Below, one piece after another: positions 50,641 through 58,765 of a stretch of DNA of 64,000 nucleotides; the first letter of the stretch is position 1; every line of letters starts with the position of its first letter. The notes under the pieces are model-generated. The model was given only the letters and a program-made list of their open reading frames with translations, was not told where the DNA came from and made no database searches. A program made the position numbers and the translations under genes. The stretch is from Corallococcus soli (GTDB lineage: Bacteria; Myxococcota; Myxococcia; Myxococcales; Myxococcaceae): contig NZ_JAAIYO010000001.1 of NCBI RefSeq assembly GCF_014930455.1, positions 992,001 to 1,056,000 of the forward strand, written 5' to 3'.

Positions 50641-53600
50641 CGCGGCAGCCTCCCGTCGGGCAGCGGTTCCCACAGCATGATCTGCGACTTGGGCACGCCG
50701 CTGGCCCCTGCCTTGTTGTTCCAGCTCTGTTTGCCCTTGATCTGCAGCTTCCCCGTCGCCGTGAGCACGAAGAGGTGCTCGTCGTGGACCACCGGCGCGG
50801 AGATGGCGTGGCCTTCCAGTTCGGAGCGGGTCATCGCGCCCGTGAGCTGGGTGGCGATGTACGAGGCGCCGTTCTGCGTGGTGCTCAGGTTGCAGATGTC
50901 CGCGGCCTTGCCCGCGGCGGTCGCCGCGAAGACGCTGTCGGCGCTGAGCGCGACACCGCCCCAGAGCTTCTCGCCCGGCCCCAGCTTCTGGACCCACAGG
51001 GGCTCCAACTGCTGGCACGGCTTGTCACCTTCGGGGTTCGGATCCTCGAACGCCAGCAGGTGGTACTGATACGTGGGCGACTGGGGGTTCGGTTCGTCGT
51101 AGCCGTCCGTGTACTGGTCCGGGTTGTCGCCGGTGCCGAAGTAGAAGCGCACCACCGAGCCGCTCTCCGTCCGCACGAGCTTCACCGCCAGGTTGGAGTA
51201 GAGCTGCTGCAGGTCCAGCTCCGTCTGGTTGGCGCCCGGGTGGTTCTGCAGCGCGGAGGACGCGCGCGCCACCATGCACTTCTGCACCTTGTCGCCCAGC
51301 TTCCGGGTCGTGCTCACGTTCTTGAGGTTGACGCGCCAGACGCTGCCGGAGGTGGTGGGCACGTACATGACGTCGTACGTCCCGTCCTGGTCCAGGTCCA
51401 GCATCGCGGACTCCGCCGCGATGCCCGAGCCCTTCTCGAAGGTGATGACGCCCGCGTACTTGCCACCCGCGCTGGTGCCGTAGTCGAGCGGCTTTCCCGT
51501 CTTCATGTCGAGCAGGAACACCGCGCCCGCGCGCTTGTCGCCCGGCTCGTAGTCGGTGCCCACCGCCGCCACCCAGCGTCGGTCCTGGGCGTTCGCCGAA
51601 CCCCAGGCCGCCCGGACCACGGAGGGCGCATGGCGCGAGCCGATGTTGTCCGGCAACAGCACGGTGTTGTCCGCGTTCACCGCGGCGGTGAAGTCGCTCG
51701 CCATGGTCAGGTCCTTGAAGCTGAACTCCCACAGGGGCAGCGGATACCAGCTGTCCGTGGGGTTGGTGATGTCGAGCGCGTAGACCACCGGCGTGGACTT
51801 GCCCGTCGCGGAGACGAGCACCGTCTTGGCGCCCCGCTGCTTCTGGGCCGTGGTCGCGGGCTTCCAGTCGTACTTGATGCTGGCGTTCCAGTCGCTGCGG
51901 TCACCCAGGTCCACGTTGGCGATGCTGGGTGAGGCGTCCATCTGGGGCCGCGTCAGGGTGCCCGAGTTGCGGAAGCGCACGTACTGGTTGCGGTACTGGC
52001 CCAGCAGCAGCTCGGGCATGTAGGCGAACTTCTCCTCGCCGGAGCCGTACGCGCGGGGAGCCGGAGAGTTCGGGGAGCCACAGCCCGTCGGCTTGAAGAA
52101 CCCGCGCTGCTGGTCCGCTTCGAGGCAGCCGTCATCCAGCGCGTTGCGGAAGTCTCCCGTGTCGAAGGCGTGGAGCACGCCGCTCATCGTGCCCACGTAG
52201 GCCACGGTCTTACGCTCCTCCAGGCCCTCCATGAAGTTCTTGCGGTAGAGGTCCCGCTCGGTCGGCTTCGCGTACTGGTACCAGTTGTCCTTGTAGGGAG
52301 GGACCGCCAGCGCCACGGTGGACAGGTTGATGCCACCCATGGGCCACGGCCGACGCGCGTCGGTGGCCTTGTTCTCGTAGCCGTACAGCCAGTCCACCAG
52401 GAAATCGCGTTCGGAGCCGGCGTTGCAGTTGCCGTCGTAGTTCAGGTCGTAGGGATAGCGCCGGTCGATCTCGCTGTACGTGTTGCAGAGGCTGCCCGGG
52501 AACAGATCGTTGCCCTTGCCCTTGACCTGCTTGTTGTTGCCGTTGCCGTCCGACATGGTGAACAGCTTGCGGTTGAGCGGATCTCCAATCGGCATGGACA
52601 GGGCCATCACGCGGCCCGCTTCCCAGCGCAGGGTCGGATTGGTCAGCTCCGGCTTCTCCGGGTCATAGAGCGACTGCAGGTACAGGCGACCGCGGATGGT
52701 GTAGTCCTTGGCGCCGTCGTACGTGCGGATGCCAGGGAGCGGGAGGCTGCCCGTGGCACCGCTCCAACCCTCACCCCACCTCTGGCCCGGCGTCTCGTTC
52801 ACGCCCCACACGGCCACGTTGCCCAGGGTGCTGGGGCTGGAGCGCGCGTAGGCGCCGGAGCGAACGGCCTGATAGCCGATGTCCACGTCGTCGATGATGG
52901 GACGGCACTGCTCGTTGGGGCTGCTGATGTCCACCTTCCAGCACAGCTGCGAACCCGTCAGGCCCAGCGCCAGGATGTCGATCTCCACTTCCTGGGCGGG
53001 GTACGTCCCGCCCGTGGGGAAGACCACCGGGACCCAGCCCGGCGAGGGGTTGGTCTTGTACTTGCCGTTCTCGTCCAGGACGCGGCAGTCCACCGCGATG
53101 GAATAGGTGATGGTGGGCCTGACGCCGCTCGGCGGCGTGCAGGCTCCCGCGGCTTCCTCGGTCCAGCAGGGCTGCCCGTTCCCCGGGCACGCGGTCACGG
53201 ATTCGCCCGGCTTCTGGACGCGGAGGCTGGAGGCCGGGGGCGGGGTGGCCGTCGATGAGTACGGCGCGACGTCGTCCTGCCGGCGGAAGCGGACCTTGGT
53301 GATGGTGAAGTCCGGACCGAGCCTGTCCCCCGTGTCACCCATGACGTCGGAGGTCACGGTGGTGGACTTGGCGCCACCGCCGTTCTCCTTGTTGATCATG
53401 AACACGATGTCGTTGAAGTCGCGGTCACCGCCGCCGTTGAGGTCCTCGAAGCCGAGGATCCACCGGAAGGGGTCCGTGGTGGGCGCGCCCACGATGACGT
53501 GGGGCATGTAGTTCATGCGGTCCACGGCCTGACTCAGGTTTCCCGGCTCCGTGCCAGGGCGCATGATGGTCACGCCCTCCGGGGGCATGGTCAGGCTGTT

Positions 53601-54932
53601 GTACGCAGGCGAGGCCAGGCGGTCGAGCGTGTCCTGCTCCAGCCAGCCGCAGGCCCGCTTGCCGCCGCTGTTCTCGATGACACAGGCCGTCGCGTCCGTC
53701 GGGGCATTGCAGCTCTCTTCGTAGCTGCAGCCGATGTTGCGCTCCGTCACCTTGTTGTCCGCGGGCGCCTTGAAGTTCTGGTCCAGGTTCCAGGTGGCCT
53801 TGGAGAAGAACACGGAGACGGACGTCTGCAGGTGCAGCAGGCACTTGCCGTCCTCGTTGGGGTCGTTCGAGTAGGGCTTGCGCTTGAGGCAGGGGGCGAC
53901 CGTGTCGTTGTCCGTGTTGTGGCGGACGTCGTAGTAGACGACGGCGAAAAAGACGATTTCCTTGCCACCCTCGACAAGGCCCAGGTTGACCCTGCGGTCC
54001 CCGGAGTTGATGTTCATGTAGTTGTTGTACTCGGGATCCGCGGGTCCGGGGATGGGCAGCTGGAGGCCGCGGAAGTCGTACCGGGAGACGTGATAGTCCG
54101 GGATGCCGTCGTAGGTGTCTTCAACATCCGCGACGGGGCCCAGGCCGCGGGTGACGGTATAATCGCTGTCGTCATCCACGAGCAGGAAGACCATTCTTCC
54201 GATGCCGTTGTAGCCGTTCTCGGGCGCAGCCGGCTCCAGCAGGTTGGGGATGTGCGGGAACAGGCCCTTGTCGGACGAGGTGTCGTTGCTGCTCCCCACC
54301 CAGTCGTTCGCGATGTTGAAGGCGCTGGAGTGCCCGCGGCCCGGGCGTGCGTCCGTGACGTCGGTCTTGTGGACGAAGGTCTTGGCGCATGCGCCCCCCA
54401 TCGCCAGCTCGGGCTCCATGTACGTCTTGCCGCCGGACGTGAAGGTCCGGTTGCAGCGCCTGGGCAACTGGCCGACGTACTTGACGGGCAGGACGGTGTC
54501 GTTGTCCGGCGTCAGGTTGTAGAGGGCCTCGTGCAGGTCGAGGATGCCGTTGTCGTTCTTGTCGACGAGGTTGCCATTGGCATCCGCGTAGCCCTTGAGC
54601 TTCACGTCATCCATGTACATGTAGCCGAGCGAGTGCGAAGCACCGGCGGACTCGTACACGTAGTCGATGGTGACGTTCTGGTCGAACGGGAAGGTGATGT
54701 TCTCCGAGTCCAGCTTCTTGAGGTTGGTGTTGAGCTGGAGGCGGTTGTCGTCGCGCAACACGATGGTGTTGTTGCTGACGGTCAGGCCATCCGGGCCCAA
54801 CTTGAAGGTGCCCTGCTTGTCGTTGGCCAGGTCGTCCTGGCAGAGCAGCTGGGGGCCGGCGACCTGGGCGGTGACGGGCGTGGCGCCCGTCACCAGCAGG
54901 GCCGCGAGGGCGTTCTTGAAAAGCGTCCGCAT
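50637..54932 (-). CDS. pilY1: Pilus tip adhesin PilY1
   Basis: A 1431-residue exported protein with signal MRTLFKNALAALLVTGATPVTA. An N-terminal variable region includes an EF-hand-like loop DKNDNGILDLHE (124-135). A DUF4114-type segment with GGGDRDFNDIVF follows in the middle third. The C-terminal part is the PilY1 beta-propeller with GTMSGVLHAFDTGDFRN, PSIANVDLGDRSDWN and the conserved calcium loop DLDQDGTYD (from D1179). PilY1 sits at the pilus tip, primes assembly with the minor pilins and needs calcium. It starts at ATG 54932, overlapping the tfcP stop (TGATG). The preceding cytochrome gene suggests TfcP-dependent calcium loading, as in M. xanthus PilY1.1. Confidence 0.9.
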   Translation of the reverse strand: MRTLFKNALAALLVTGATPVTAQVAGPQLLCQDDLANDKQGTFKLGPDGLTVSNNTIVLRDDNRLQLNTNLKKLDSENITFPFDQNVTIDYVYESAGASHSLGYMYMDDVKLKGYADANGNLVDKNDNGILDLHEALYNLTPDNDTVLPVKYVGQLPRRCNRTFTSGGKTYMEPELAMGGACAKTFVHKTDVTDARPGRGHSSAFNIANDWVGSSNDTSSDKGLFPHIPNLLEPAAPENGYNGIGRMVFLLVDDDSDYTVTRGLGPVADVEDTYDGIPDYHVSRYDFRGLQLPIPGPADPEYNNYMNINSGDRRVNLGLVEGGKEIVFFAVVYYDVRHNTDNDTVAPCLKRKPYSNDPNEDGKCLLHLQTSVSVFFSKATWNLDQNFKAPADNKVTERNIGCSYEESCNAPTDATACVIENSGGKRACGWLEQDTLDRLASPAYNSLTMPPEGVTIMRPGTEPGNLSQAVDRMNYMPHVIVGAPTTDPFRWILGFEDLNGGGDRDFNDIVFMINKENGGGAKSTTVTSDVMGDTGDRLGPDFTITKVRFRRQDDVAPYSSTATPPPASSLRVQKPGESVTACPGNGQPCWTEEAAGACTPPSGVRPTITYSIAVDCRVLDENGKYKTNPSPGWVPVVFPTGGTYPAQEVEIDILALGLTGSQLCWKVDISSPNEQCRPIIDDVDIGYQAVRSGAYARSSPSTLGNVAVWGVNETPGQRWGEGWSGATGSLPLPGIRTYDGAKDYTIRGRLYLQSLYDPEKPELTNPTLRWEAGRVMALSMPIGDPLNRKLFTMSDGNGNNKQVKGKGNDLFPGSLCNTYSEIDRRYPYDLNYDGNCNAGSERDFLVDWLYGYENKATDARRPWPMGGINLSTVALAVPPYKDNWYQYAKPTERDLYRKNFMEGLEERKTVAYVGTMSGVLHAFDTGDFRNALDDGCLEADQQRGFFKPTGCGSPNSPAPRAYGSGEEKFAYMPELLLGQYRNQYVRFRNSGTLTRPQMDASPSIANVDLGDRSDWNASIKYDWKPATTAQKQRGAKTVLVSATGKSTPVVYALDITNPTDSWYPLPLWEFSFKDLTMASDFTAAVNADNTVLLPDNIGSRHAPSVVRAAWGSANAQDRRWVAAVGTDYEPGDKRAGAVFLLDMKTGKPLDYGTSAGGKYAGVITFEKGSGIAAESAMLDLDQDGTYDVMYVPTTSGSVWRVNLKNVSTTRKLGDKVQKCMVARASSALQNHPGANQTELDLQQLYSNLAVKLVRTESGSVVRFYFGTGDNPDQYTDGYDEPNPQSPTYQYHLLAFEDPNPEGDKPCQQLEPLWVQKLGPGEKLWGGVALSADSVFAATAAGKAADICNLSTTQNGASYIATQLTGAMTRSELEGHAISAPVVHDEHLFVLTATGKLQIKGKQSWNNKAGASGVPKSQIMLWEPLPDGRLPR

Positions 54933-55384
54933 CACTTCTTCCCCTGGTTCGTCGACTGGGACTGCTTCGCCTTCGCTTCGGCTTCCGCCTTCTTGCGCCG
55001 CGTCCGCTCCACCACCTGCTGCTCCCGCTGCTGCTTCAGGAGCACCCGGCGCGGCGGCTCCGCCGGCACCGTCACGGTGGCCAGGAAGCTCATCAGCGAC
55101 TCCAGGTCATCCGGGGCCAGCAGCCGGGTGTCGCACGCCGTCTTGGCGTTGAACCGGTGAGGGGACTGCACCCACGCGTGGATCTGCGTCAGGCTCTTCT
55201 TGCGGACCACCTGGTCCATGGCGGGTGCCACCGGAGTGCGGATGCCCTTGACGGGCTTCGGGGGCCGGGTGGGGGCTTGGGCCTGGTGGCACTGCGTACA
55301 GGCCTTGTTGAAGGCCAGCTCGCCCCGGTCCTGGGCGCTGGCGAGCGCGGGGAGCAGGAGCAACAAGGGGATCAGGCGTTTCAT
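54932..55384 (-). CDS. tfcP: TfcP-like non-canonical cytochrome c
   Basis: A 150-residue exported protein with signal MKRLIPLLLLLPALASA and haem site CTQCH (C29, C32, H33). Instead of a distal methionine, a cysteine, C84 in AKTACDTRLLAPDDLES, sits where the sixth ligand is expected, matching the unusual His/Cys ligation described for M. xanthus TfcP. That protein stabilises PilY1.1 by promoting calcium binding rather than carrying electrons. The tail (115-150) is highly basic and glutamine-rich. The gene lies between pilX and pilY1 and overlaps pilY1, which fits that role. The name is assigned from position and ligand pattern. Confidence 0.82.
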   Translation of the reverse strand: MKRLIPLLLLLPALASAQDRGELAFNKACTQCHQAQAPTRPPKPVKGIRTPVAPAMDQVVRKKSLTQIHAWVQSPHRFNAKTACDTRLLAPDDLESLMSFLATVTVPAEPPRRVLLKQQREQQVVERTRRKKAEAEAKAKQSQSTNQGKK

Positions 55385-55407
55385 GGGGGGCTCGCGGGAA
55401 GGCGGGA

Positions 55408-56106
55408 TTACGGAATGGTGACGACCACGCCCACGGGCGCGGCGACGTCCGTGGGGTTGTCGTAGTTCATGTCCGGGCCGCATCCCTTGGAGATGCACCC
55501 CGGCGTGAAGATGGATTCGGTGTTGGAGTTGGTCACGAGCGCCTGCACGACAGCGCGGGTGGGCCGGCCGTTGGCGTTGGTGACCTCGCCCACGGAGATG
55601 ACCCAGAGCTGGCGGTTGGTGTCGATGCCGAACGCGTCGTCGGTCTCCACGTCGTCCCGCACGAAGACCCGGTAGCGCACGTTCTTCTGCTCCGGATAGT
55701 CCTCGACGCCGGCGTACTCGGAGGGGTCCAGGCTGTCCAGGGTGATGCTGTACTGGTTCCAGCCTTCCGGCCCGTCACCCGGCAGCAGTTCGAACCAGGG
55801 GTATTCGGGGGTGCCCATGCCGGGCAGCTCCACGCGATCCCTGCCCAGGGTGTCCCTGAGCGGGATCTGGCTGTTGAGGGCGTTGTCCATGATGATGCGC
55901 ACCGCCTCGCGTCCCTCCGCGAGGCCCGCCTCGGCGGCGAAGAACGCCTGCTTCTGGCGCCGGGTGTCGGCCTGGCTGTCCGCTTCGCGGCCTACCGTGC
56001 TGTAGCTGAGCATCACCGCCATCGTCACGACGGAGACCACGCCCAACGCGAGCAGGAGCGTGAAGCCTCGCGGCTGGCGGAGGTGGGGGCGGGTGCGCGA
56101 AACCAT
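55408..56106 (-). CDS. pilX: Minor pilin PilX-like, lacking the +5 glutamate
   Basis: A 232-residue minor pilin with leader ending RQPRG and mature N-terminus FTLLLALGVV, so +5 is Leu rather than the usual Glu, as in GspK-type tip pseudopilins. A charged segment (SQADTRRQKQAFFAAEAGLAEGREAV) of PilX character follows. A disulfide-prone CISKGC is near the C-terminus. First gene of the cluster; GGAG is a few bases upstream of the ATG at 56106. It ends 23 bases before the TfcP-like gene. Absence of Glu5 suggests insertion at the top of the priming complex. Confidence 0.82.
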   Translation of the reverse strand: MVSRTRPHLRQPRGFTLLLALGVVSVVTMAVMLSYSTVGREADSQADTRRQKQAFFAAEAGLAEGREAVRIIMDNALNSQIPLRDTLGRDRVELPGMGTPEYPWFELLPGDGPEGWNQYSITLDSLDPSEYAGVEDYPEQKNVRYRVFVRDDVETDDAFGIDTNRQLWVISVGEVTNANGRPTRAVVQALVTNSNTESIFTPGCISKGCGPDMNYDNPTDVAAPVGVVVTIP

Positions 56107-56232
56107 CAGGGACTCCTTCGCGCGCCCTGGGGGAGGCGCAGCGTGGGTCCAACAGAGAGCAATTCGCGTGCCGTGAAGCCTGACACCCAACCGGCCGGAA
56201 TGTGGGGTGTGCGCAAGCCGGGGGGTGCCGTT

Positions 56233-56266
56233 TGACGTCAGCGGGCTGCGCAAAGTTTGCGAGCCC
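56233..56266. promoter_or_regulatory. Two palindromes in the region upstream of pilX
   Basis: TGACGTCA (56233-56240) is a perfect octamer palindrome. Two bases away, CGCAAA-G-TTTGCG (56249-56261) is a perfect dyad, extended outside one bulged G by GGGCT (56243-56247) and AGCCC (56262-56266). They lie about 130-160 bp upstream of pilX in a 207-base gap and are the most symmetric sites there. A regulator of the pilus cluster could bind here; a large RNA hairpin in readthrough transcripts is the alternative. Confidence 0.45.
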
Positions 56267-56285
56267 GACAATCCTTGCGATGCCG

Positions 56286-56303
56286 CCGCCCTTGTCCGGG
56301 CGG
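56286..56303 (-). terminator. Hairpin CCGCCC-N6-GGGCGG after the small secreted gene
   Basis: A perfect six-base GC stem with a 6-base loop starting 11 bases after the stop of the small secreted protein gene on its strand. It is a probable terminator separating the cytochrome operon from the pilus cluster. No U-tract is present. Confidence 0.4.
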
Positions 56304-56313
56304 GGCGGTGCGG

Positions 56314-56628
56314 CTAGCGCGGGCCGCCGCGCAGGGCCGCGTGCAGGCGGAGCATGTCGTCCAGCGCGCCCGGGTCCACCAGCTCCAGGGCGGCCTTCTG
56401 GGAGAGTCCGCGCGGCGTCTGGCGGTACTCCTCCTCCTCCTCCTCGCCGCCACCCTTGCCGCCCTTGTCGTCGCCGCCGCCCTTGCCGTCGCCGCCCTTG
56501 GGCATCAACGACACGGGCTGGGAGATGCCCGCCTCCATGCGGGGGAAGGCGTTGGCGTCGGCGCGCACCGAGGCGAAGAGGCTGACCATGGACAGGCAGA
56601 ACACGATGGCGACAGTGAAGGTCTTCAT
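56314..56628 (-). CDS. Small secreted Gly/Lys/Glu-rich protein
   Basis: A 104-residue protein with signal peptide TVAIVFCLSMVSLFASVRA. The mature part has a low-complexity stretch of glycine, lysine, aspartate and glutamate (from about residue 44 to 68), then a short helical C-terminus (QKAALELVDPGALDDMLRLHAALRG). I recognise no family. GGAG is six bases before the ATG. It follows the cytochrome c gene after 62 bases in the same direction, so the two are probably co-transcribed, upstream of the pilus cluster. The acidic tract could bind calcium or a cationic partner; this is speculation. Confidence 0.65.
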   Translation of the reverse strand: MKTFTVAIVFCLSMVSLFASVRADANAFPRMEAGISQPVSLMPKGGDGKGGGDDKGGKGGGEEEEEEYRQTPRGLSQKAALELVDPGALDDMLRLHAALRGGPR

Positions 56629-56690
56629 GGGTGTCTCCGATTCTCCCACTTCCTCGACGCCTGGGGGCGAGGGGTTATTCACGACGTCCG

Positions 56691-57017
56691 CTACTTCGCC
56701 TTGAGGGTGCGGATGTATCGCACCAGCGCGTCCATCTGCTCCGGGGTGAGCCGGTCCTTGTAGCCCTTCATCTTCGTGTTGCGGGAGGAGCCATTGGCGA
56801 TGACGTCGCGCAGGGCCGCGTCCGTCTGGGCCTTCTGCCAGGCGGCCTGGCTCATGTCGGCGATGGCCTCCTTCTGGCCCAGGCGCGTCTGCGCGCGGCC
56901 GTCCGGGCCGTGGCAGGACTTGCAGCTCTTCCCCCAGAGGTCCGCGACGTCCTCGGCCCGGGCCTGGGGGGCGCACAGCAGCAGGGTGGATACCAGCAGG
57001 CACAGCCGCGTCGTCAT
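56691..57017 (-). CDS. Monohaem cytochrome c
   Basis: A 108-residue exported class I cytochrome c with signal RLCLLVSTLLLCAPQARA, haem site CKSCHGPDG (C32, C35, H36) and a distal methionine candidate M83 in NTKMKGYKD, followed by a normal C-terminal helix TPEQMDALVRYIRTL. Unlike the TfcP-like protein it has ordinary His/Met ligation, so it could be a genuine electron carrier. GGGAGACGG precedes the ATG. It is the first gene of a small unit with the Gly/Lys/Glu-rich protein, between the polysaccharide genes and the pilus genes. Confidence 0.88.
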   Translation of the reverse strand: MTTRLCLLVSTLLLCAPQARAEDVADLWGKSCKSCHGPDGRAQTRLGQKEAIADMSQAAWQKAQTDAALRDVIANGSSRNTKMKGYKDRLTPEQMDALVRYIRTLKAK

Positions 57018-57060
57018 GCACCGTCTCCCGAGCGAAGGCGGGGGCAGTATAGCGACGGTG

Positions 57061-58758
57061 TCAGGACCCCGCGCGGGGCCAGAAGGGCGTCGCGGCCCGC
57101 CCGGGGGGCTGCAACCAGACGGACTGGAGGAAGCGCACCGCGTTCTGGTCCGCGGTGTCATCGCGCGTGAACGCCGCCTGGGCGCCGCCGAGCAGCGCCA
57201 GCGTCACGAGCCCCGCCGCCCATGCCAGGGGCGGGGCGGGGCGGCCGGCCGCGTCGCGCCCCAGGGCGAGGAACACGCAGGCCGCCACGCCGACGAGCGC
57301 CGCCAGCAGCAGGGCGCCCGCGAGCGCCGTGGGGAGGCCCAGGAAGGCGAGGACGTTGGGCGGGTGGTAGCCGGCCTGGAGCAGCGGCCGCGCCAGCGCG
57401 AGCACCGGGGTGGAGACGTCGTCGGGGATGTAGTTGACGAAGGTGGCGAGGCCCGTGACGAGCACCGACGCCGCGCACAGCATGGCCGCGATGCCCGACA
57501 GCCACGGACGCCCGGCTTCGCGCAGCCGCTCCAGCACCAGCCCCGCGGGCAGCAGCAGGAAGGGCACGAGGCCGGTGAGGTGGCGCGGCCCCGTCGTCCA
57601 GCCCCAGGAGTCGTAGGTGAACGACGACGTGAAGTACGTGTAGCCGGCGAGCGTCACCGCGGTCAGCCAGAAGAGGGCGCGCGCCTCCGGGGACGTGCGG
57701 CCCTGGCGCTTCAAGAGGCCCAGGCCGGGCAGCGCGAGCAGCAGGAAGGGCGACAGCGTGAACAGCCCCCGCAGCGGGGAGAAGAACGACAGGAGGAAGG
57801 CGCGCGGATCCGGCGTGCGGATGCCCAGGAAGCCGCCCAGGTGCCACGGCTGGTAGGCCGCGTCGTTGAGGTGCTTGTAGCCGGTCTCCAGCGGGTGGCC
57901 GAAGGTGGCCTGGTGGTAGAGCATCAGCGCCGCGACGAAGGGCAGCGCGCCCAGGAAGGAGAGCCCCGTGGCCCGGCCCAGTCGCTGGAGCCGCGCGCTC
58001 CACGGCGCCTGCGTCCCCAGCAGGGTGAGGGCCGCGTAGAGGATGAGGCCCAGGACGCCCAGGGCGCCGGTGTACTCGGCGGCGACGGTGGCGCCCGCGC
58101 ACGCGCCCGCGACGACGTAGCCCCGCTCACGCCACTCGCCGCGCGACAGCCGCCACAGCGCGTAGAAGCCGGCGAAGAGCAGCACCGCCGTCGTCTGGTG
58201 GCTCATGAAGAGCAGCGAATAGCTGAACGCCAGCGAGCCCAGCGCGTACGTCACCGTCACCGCGTCCGCGACGGTGGGCGACAGCCACGCGCGCAGGAAG
58301 CGGCGCACGAGCCACAGCAGCAGCAACGTGGGCAGCACCGTGAGGACCAGCCGACTGAAGAAGACGAGCGGCACCTCCGGCACTGCGTAGCGGTGGCCTC
58401 CGCCCACGGCGCGCAGGGCCGCGTACACGGGCACCGCGGCGAAGGACAGCAGCGGCGCCTTGGACGGGTAGTACTTCCCGTTCATCACCGACAGGTCGCC
58501 CACGGGGCCGTAGTCGCGCAGGGCGCGGTTGATCTCCAGCGTGCCGTCCTCCACCAGCGCGCGTGTCTGCCACAGCCGGCACAGCTCGTTGGGCGAGCGC
58601 AGGCCCGGGTGGTACGGGAAGAGGAGCACGTAGAGCGCCGCCACCGTGGCCCACACCGCGCGGGGCAGTCCCGGGGCCCGGAGGGGCGCGGGCCCGGCGG
58701 TGGGCGCCGCCGGGGCCGGGCCTGAGGACGGCGGGGTGGGGTGGGGCGCGGCGCTCAA
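57061..58758 (-). CDS. Polytopic membrane protein, probable GT-C-type glycosyltransferase
   Basis: A 565-residue integral membrane protein with about twelve transmembrane helices. An early periplasmic loop holds LCRLWQTRALVEDGTLEINRAL and NGKYYPSKAPLLSFAAVP, a pattern common in GT-C-fold glycosyltransferases and related uncharacterised membrane proteins. A Pro/Ala-rich N-terminus precedes the first helix. The only upstream start in frame is TTG at 58758 and it has no ribosome-binding site, so translation may begin further in. It follows the GT2-methyltransferase gene by seven bases in the same operon, which supports a role in surface-glycan assembly. Confidence 0.68.
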   Translation of the reverse strand: MSAAPHPTPPSSGPAPAAPTAGPAPLRAPGLPRAVWATVAALYVLLFPYHPGLRSPNELCRLWQTRALVEDGTLEINRALRDYGPVGDLSVMNGKYYPSKAPLLSFAAVPVYAALRAVGGGHRYAVPEVPLVFFSRLVLTVLPTLLLLWLVRRFLRAWLSPTVADAVTVTYALGSLAFSYSLLFMSHQTTAVLLFAGFYALWRLSRGEWRERGYVVAGACAGATVAAEYTGALGVLGLILYAALTLLGTQAPWSARLQRLGRATGLSFLGALPFVAALMLYHQATFGHPLETGYKHLNDAAYQPWHLGGFLGIRTPDPRAFLLSFFSPLRGLFTLSPFLLLALPGLGLLKRQGRTSPEARALFWLTAVTLAGYTYFTSSFTYDSWGWTTGPRHLTGLVPFLLLPAGLVLERLREAGRPWLSGIAAMLCAASVLVTGLATFVNYIPDDVSTPVLALARPLLQAGYHPPNVLAFLGLPTALAGALLLAALVGVAACVFLALGRDAAGRPAPPLAWAAGLVTLALLGGAQAAFTRDDTADQNAVRFLQSVWLQPPGRAATPFWPRAGS

Positions 58759-58765
58759 GGGGGCG

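Noticed and set aside
56107-56313. Possible sigma54 promoter before pilX (GGCAC then TTGCG on the minus strand)
   Set aside because: The GG and GC elements are 13 bases apart instead of 10, which sigma54 does not tolerate.
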